Assembly (NCBI GenBank): GCA_051658525.1
Contig: JBOFMT010000032.1
Coordinates: 1 to 8,875, forward strand
Source: JBOFMT01 sp051658525
GTDB taxonomy: Bacteria; Bacillota_I; Bacilli_A; Erysipelotrichales; Erysipelotrichaceae
Length of the DNA stretch: 8,875 nt
Direction of reading: 5' to 3'
Position 1 is the stretch's first letter. Every line of letters starts with the position of its first letter. Under the pieces are notes generated by a model. The model was given only the letters and a program-made list of their open reading frames with translations. It made no database searches and was not told the DNA's origin. The translations under genes were made by a program, and so were the position numbers. Positions 6,479 through 8,875 of the stretch are shown in pieces.

Positions 6479-7663
6479 ATGAAGATTTTAAAAATAAGAG
6501 TTAAAGGCTTAAAGCTTTTTCAAGATGAACTGGAGATTGATTTTTTAGCGCAGCAGAGAGTTAGAAATGAAAATAACGATAGTCTATACAAAATATCGCC
6601 CCAGATTTATCAAAACAATGTCCTAGCGTTCATGGGGAGAAATGCATCAGGTAAAACGACGACACTTAAGGTTATTTCTTTTGTAATACAAATGTTAAAT
6701 AATGAACCTATAAATAAGATAAAAGTTAACGAAGTCCTTAGTGGTATAGCCGGAGATGATGTGGTAACGATTGAAACATACTTTTCAGTAGAATCAAGAA
6801 TTATATATAAGTTGTGTACAACTATTATGAAAGATGAACGAAATAATGATAATGAATATGTTATTGCTAATGAAAAAATTTGGGAAAAAGATATTAAAAA
6901 GATTAAAACAAAGAAAAGTATTTTTGATTTTAGTGATATTGATTTTTTGCAAAGCAGATCAGGTGATGAACTTTATCTGCCTGAAGATATCAGCATAGTT
7001 ATAGCTTTAAATAAAAAGAATAACTCGAAGATTGATTATAAGGATTTGATTAAATGGACTAACATGAACCTTATTCGAGTATTAGGAGATTTTCCTCAAG
7101 AACTTATCTCGTTTTTGGATCCAAGTATTGAATATTTAACTACTGTGTTTAATGTGAAAGATGAAAAGGATCAAAAAGAAATTGAAATACGAATTAAGTT
7201 TTACGGAAAAGATGAAATCATATTGTTTAATCCATTAGCATTAGAGAAGTATTTATCATCTGGAACAATTAAAGGTGTAAACGTTTTTATTAATGCTATA
7301 TCTGTTTTGGGGAATGGTGGATATTTGATATTAGATGAATTGGAAAATCATTTTAATAAGGAAATTGCCGCAACCTTAATTCGATTCTTTATGAATTATA
7401 ATGTTAATTCTAAGGGGGCGTGTATAATTTTTTCAACACATTACTCAGAACTGTTGGATGAGTTCGAACGTAATGATAATATTTTTGTTGTTAAAAACGA
7501 TTCTGGAATTATTGTTGAGAACTTATCTAAATTGTTGTCACGAAATGATATTAAAAAAAGTGAGATATTCCAAAGTGGTTATATTGAAGGGACAGCGCCT
7601 ACTTATGAAGGCTATATCAATCTAAAGAGAGCGATAATCTCAGAAATTAAAGATGAGGTCTAA
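6479..7663 (+). CDS. AAA15/OLD-like ABC-type ATPase, probable sensor subunit of a two-gene defence cassette
   Basis: The 394-residue protein begins at ATG 6479 behind AAGGAG (6465-6470); the GTG at 6470 overlaps that site and is unlikely. The N-terminus (MKILKIRVKGLKLFQDELEI) is the first strand pair typical of COG1106/OLD/RecF-like ATPases. GRNASGKT at 53-60 is Walker A; LSSGTIKG at 259-266 resembles an ABC signature; YLILDELENHF at 282-292 is Walker B with Asp286 and Glu287; and FSTHYSEL at 318-325 supplies the H-loop His321. The central part (about 80-250) is a charged insert, as in RloA, AbiL and PARIS AriA-type ATPases. No TOPRIM nuclease is fused at the C-terminus, unlike classical OLD/GajA; instead a separate small protein follows 2 nt downstream. 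Codons are strikingly AT-rich compared with upstream genes, suggesting horizontal transfer. The ATPase assignment is secure; defence is inferred. Confidence 0.87.
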   Translation: MKILKIRVKGLKLFQDELEIDFLAQQRVRNENNDSLYKISPQIYQNNVLAFMGRNASGKTTTLKVISFVIQMLNNEPINKIKVNEVLSGIAGDDVVTIETYFSVESRIIYKLCTTIMKDERNNDNEYVIANEKIWEKDIKKIKTKKSIFDFSDIDFLQSRSGDELYLPEDISIVIALNKKNNSKIDYKDLIKWTNMNLIRVLGDFPQELISFLDPSIEYLTTVFNVKDEKDQKEIEIRIKFYGKDEIILFNPLALEKYLSSGTIKGVNVFINAISVLGNGGYLILDELENHFNKEIAATLIRFFMNYNVNSKGACIIFSTHYSELLDEFERNDNIFVVKNDSGIIVENLSKLLSRNDIKKSEIFQSGYIEGTAPTYEGYINLKRAIISEIKDEV

Positions 7664-7665
7664 AT

Positions 7666-8184
7666 GTGGATCTAGAGGGATATATTGCATGCATTTGCGA
7701 AGGGTCAGCTGAGCAAGTTGTCATAGAAATACTTTTGGAAAGTGATAAATTGATTTTCGATAATAATAAGTTGTTGGATGGAGAGGTTATTCGAGTCAGG
7801 AGTGCGGCTAGTTTCGAGCAAAAATATTTAGGTAAAGATTTTAAGGAAAAAATTACAATTTTGAGAATATTGGATTCGAGAAAGGAAAACTTCAAGTTAG
7901 GTAGGGCTTATATTTCGAAAATTAAGGTCATTAATGTTATCACTGCGCCAGAGATTGAAGTTCTGGTGATAATAAATGAAGGGAAATACCAAGATTATAA
8001 AAGTTCAAAACAAAAGCCTAGTGAATATTGTAAAAGGGAATTAGGGTTAAAAGATATAAAAAGTGCTCAAGGCGTAAAAAAATATTTTTCAAATCCCGAT
8101 GTTTTGGTTGATTGCATAAAGAAGTACAAGCAACAAGCTCGTTTAGTTAAAGGTGAAATTACGCTTTTTGATTTATTGAAATAA
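7666..8184 (+). CDS. RloB/TOPRIM-like small protein, probable effector partner of the ATPase
   Basis: The 172-residue protein starts at GTG 7666; GAGGT at 7655-7659, inside the end of the ATPase gene, lies 6 nt upstream. The overlapping ATG at 7664 hits a stop after three codons. I do not recognise the exact family. The layout resembles RloB and other TOPRIM-type proteins: a first strand ending in an acidic turn, YIACICEGSAEQVVIEILL at 6-24 (E12, E16), a second strand ending in Asp, ITILRILDSR at 63-72 (D70), then VINVITAPEIEVLVIINEG at 88-106 (P95, E96, E98). That last piece recalls the SNPxFExWLLLH segment of RloB. A canonical DxD is not obvious (D70-S-R), so nuclease activity is uncertain. 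There is no HNH or membrane segment. The C-terminal third is Lys-rich. Spacing of 2 nt to the ATPase implies a co-translated pair. Confidence 0.7.
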   Translation: MDLEGYIACICEGSAEQVVIEILLESDKLIFDNNKLLDGEVIRVRSAASFEQKYLGKDFKEKITILRILDSRKENFKLGRAYISKIKVINVITAPEIEVLVIINEGKYQDYKSSKQKPSEYCKRELGLKDIKSAQGVKKYFSNPDVLVDCIKKYKQQARLVKGEITLFDLLK

Positions 8185-8283
8185 TGGTGTATTGCGCTAA
8201 GGGGTAGTCGTCTATTGTTTTTTTCCTCATGTGTGTGGTAGGTATAATAAATCTATCTTTATATAAATCATAAATAATTACGA

Positions 8284-8338
8284 GAGAGTAGGGTTTTGGT
8301 GAGTGGGGGAGAAATTCCTCGTGCCGAATTCTACTCTT
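8284..8338 (+). other. Imperfect long stem-loop, possible structured RNA or cassette terminator
   Basis: AGAGTAG (8285-8291) pairs with CTACTCT (8331-8337), extendable by a G-U pair. Inside, TTTGGT (8295-8300) can pair with GCCGAA (8323-8328) using two G-U pairs, and GGGGGA (8305-8310) with TTCCTC (8315-8320) around a GAAA tetraloop. The U-rich run CTTTATATTT follows. It may end cassette transcription or be an independent structured RNA; pairing is by eye only. Confidence 0.4.
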
Positions 8339-8413
8339 TATATTTCCTGATGCGACTATATACTCTTCTTTTCTAATATTTTTATAAATATTCAAGTGAA
8401 GAATTCTATATGA

Positions 8414-8575
8414 TTATTAACTTGTGTTTCACGCAATTCAGTTTTTCCTAAGAAACACCGCAAGAGATTATACAGGAGCATATTTGCAGGATTAAGTTCC
8501 TGGGATGTGTTTGCAGAGGTAAATGCAGGTATGAATAAGAAGAGACCGGAATTTACTTTTTCAATTAACCCGTAA
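8414..8575 (+). pseudogene. Possible gene remnant: start-less 53-codon open frame
   Basis: A frame open from after the TGA at 8411-8413 to TAA at 8573-8575 encodes a protein-like stretch that includes FPKKHRKRLYRSIFAGLSSW and, further on, MNKKRPEFTFSINP. It has no start codon with a ribosome binding site (the only in-frame ATG is at 8531), so if real it is the 3' end of a decayed gene. The composition is less AT-rich than the flanking bases, and the basic/aromatic mix would suit a transposase or other DNA-binding tail, but I recognise no family. The opposite strand is also open here, so coding origin is uncertain. Confidence 0.25.
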
Positions 8576-8636
8576 AAACGAAAAACGTAAAAAAATAAAA
8601 TAATGTTTGACAAGGTATGAGAATCAGTGATATCAT
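8574..8636 (+). promoter_or_regulatory. rRNA operon promoter with A-rich UP-like element
   Basis: TTGACA at 8607-8612 is a perfect -35, and TATCAT at 8631-8636 a 5/6 -10, spaced by 18 nt. Positions 8574-8606 upstream are almost pure A/T with A-runs, as expected for an UP element contacted by the RNA polymerase alpha subunit. The predicted start is near 8643, about 127 nt before mature 16S. Confidence 0.85.
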
Positions 8637-8642
8637 AGGTAA

Positions 8643-8769
8643 GCACCAATCAGGTGCAAGTTGTTCTTTGAAAACTAAATAGGAAACATCAATTCAGTAA
8701 TGAATTGAAACTTTCGAATTATAAACTTACTCGCGAAATAATCGCGAAACAAAACATAAATGAGCAAGT
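8643..8769 (+). ncRNA. rRNA leader with boxA and three hairpins
   Basis: This is the 5' external spacer of the rRNA precursor. GCACC (8643-8647) pairs with GGTGC (8653-8657). TGTTCTTTGAAAACT at 8662-8676 is the boxA-type antitermination signal bound by the NusB-NusE complex. TCAATTCA (8689-8696) pairs with TGAATTGA (8701-8708) around GTAA. TCGCGA (8731-8736) pairs with TCGCGA (8742-8747) around AATAA. The end, GAGCAAGTC just before 16S, could pair with a sequence beyond the 16S 3' end to form the RNase III processing stem, or locally with ACTTACTC at 8725-8732 with one mismatch. Confidence 0.8.

Positions 8770-8875
<106 letters not shown>

Larger units (their letters stand above)
8185..8606. 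other. Intergenic stretch between the cassette and the rRNA promoter, no intact gene
   Basis: I see no complete gene here. A TATAAT at 8243-8248 lacks a properly spaced -35. No clear intrinsic terminator directly follows the cassette; the T-run at 8218-8224 has no strong stem before it. A foldable element (8284-8338) and a start-less open frame (8414-8575) are described separately. The last part, 8574-8606, is an A-rich tract feeding the rRNA promoter. Confidence 0.6.

Noticed and set aside
7664..7675. ATG start for the partner protein at 7664
   Set aside because: This frame reads ATG TGG ATC TAG and stops at once; the GTG at 7666 opens the 172-residue frame.
7666..8184. Septu PtuB-like HNH nuclease as identity of the partner gene
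   Set aside because: No His-Asn-His motif or zinc-binding Cys pairs are present, so a PtuAB assignment does not fit.
8185..8260. Intrinsic terminator directly after the cassette and a promoter at the TATAAT of 8243-8248
   Set aside because: The T-run at 8218-8224 lacks a convincing GC stem, and no -35 lies 16-18 nt before the TATAAT.
8159..8649. Two minus-strand frames of 78 and 85 codons upstream of the rRNA genes
   Set aside because: They start in or cross the rRNA promoter and the partner gene end, lack ribosome binding sites and resemble no family I know; likely chance frames.

Overview
The window looks like chromosomal DNA from a low-GC Firmicute. The Gly/Ser-rich housekeeping proteins, strong GAGGTGA/AAGGAG ribosome binding sites, TTG and GTG starts and a boxA-type rRNA leader all fit. 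The first ~100 bases of 16S rRNA, with GGCGGCATGCCTAATACATG, suggest the Erysipelotrichia (moderate confidence, from memory, no search run).

Layout. Positions 1-833 (minus strand) hold most of a choline/ethanolamine-kinase-like phosphotransferase whose C-terminus lies outside the window. A short divergent spacer separates it from a tight co-directional plus-strand run: a B12-binding-type radical SAM protein with a DUF4080-like C-terminus (901-2568), rdgB/HAM1 nucleotide-pool sanitation (2565-3146), trmL tRNA wobble methyltransferase (3153-3668), and a multi-pass membrane protein of unknown function (3661-4188). A near-consensus promoter inside the end of that last gene (TTGAAA-17-TATAAT, 4150-4178) should start a second unit: a 48-residue single-span membrane protein (4198-4344), a CNNM/CorC-type transporter with a TTG start (4348-5616), and a RidA deaminase carrying an unusual Gly/Cys-rich tail (5631-6134). 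A strong intrinsic terminator, whose stem overlaps the ridA stop codon, closes this block.

After an AT-rich spacer of about 340 bases comes a two-gene cassette (6479-8184), visibly AT-richer than the housekeeping block. It has its own promoter and encodes an AAA15/OLD-like ATPase with Walker A, signature-like, Walker B and H-loop motifs. A 172-residue partner starts 2 nt after the ATPase stop and resembles the RloB/TOPRIM-type small effectors. This is the arrangement of RloAB, AbiL and PARIS-like ATPase-effector defence pairs. The exact family is not one I can name, and it is the best candidate for a poorly described system here.

Positions 8185-8606 carry no intact gene. They contain a foldable stem-loop (8284-8338) and an open frame (8414-8575) that may be a gene remnant. 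The end of the window is the start of an rRNA operon: an A-rich UP-like tract, a TTGACA-18-TATCAT promoter, a leader with three hairpins and boxA, and the first ~106 nt of 16S rRNA. The cassette is therefore wedged between a terminated housekeeping operon and an rrn operon, both co-directional with it.
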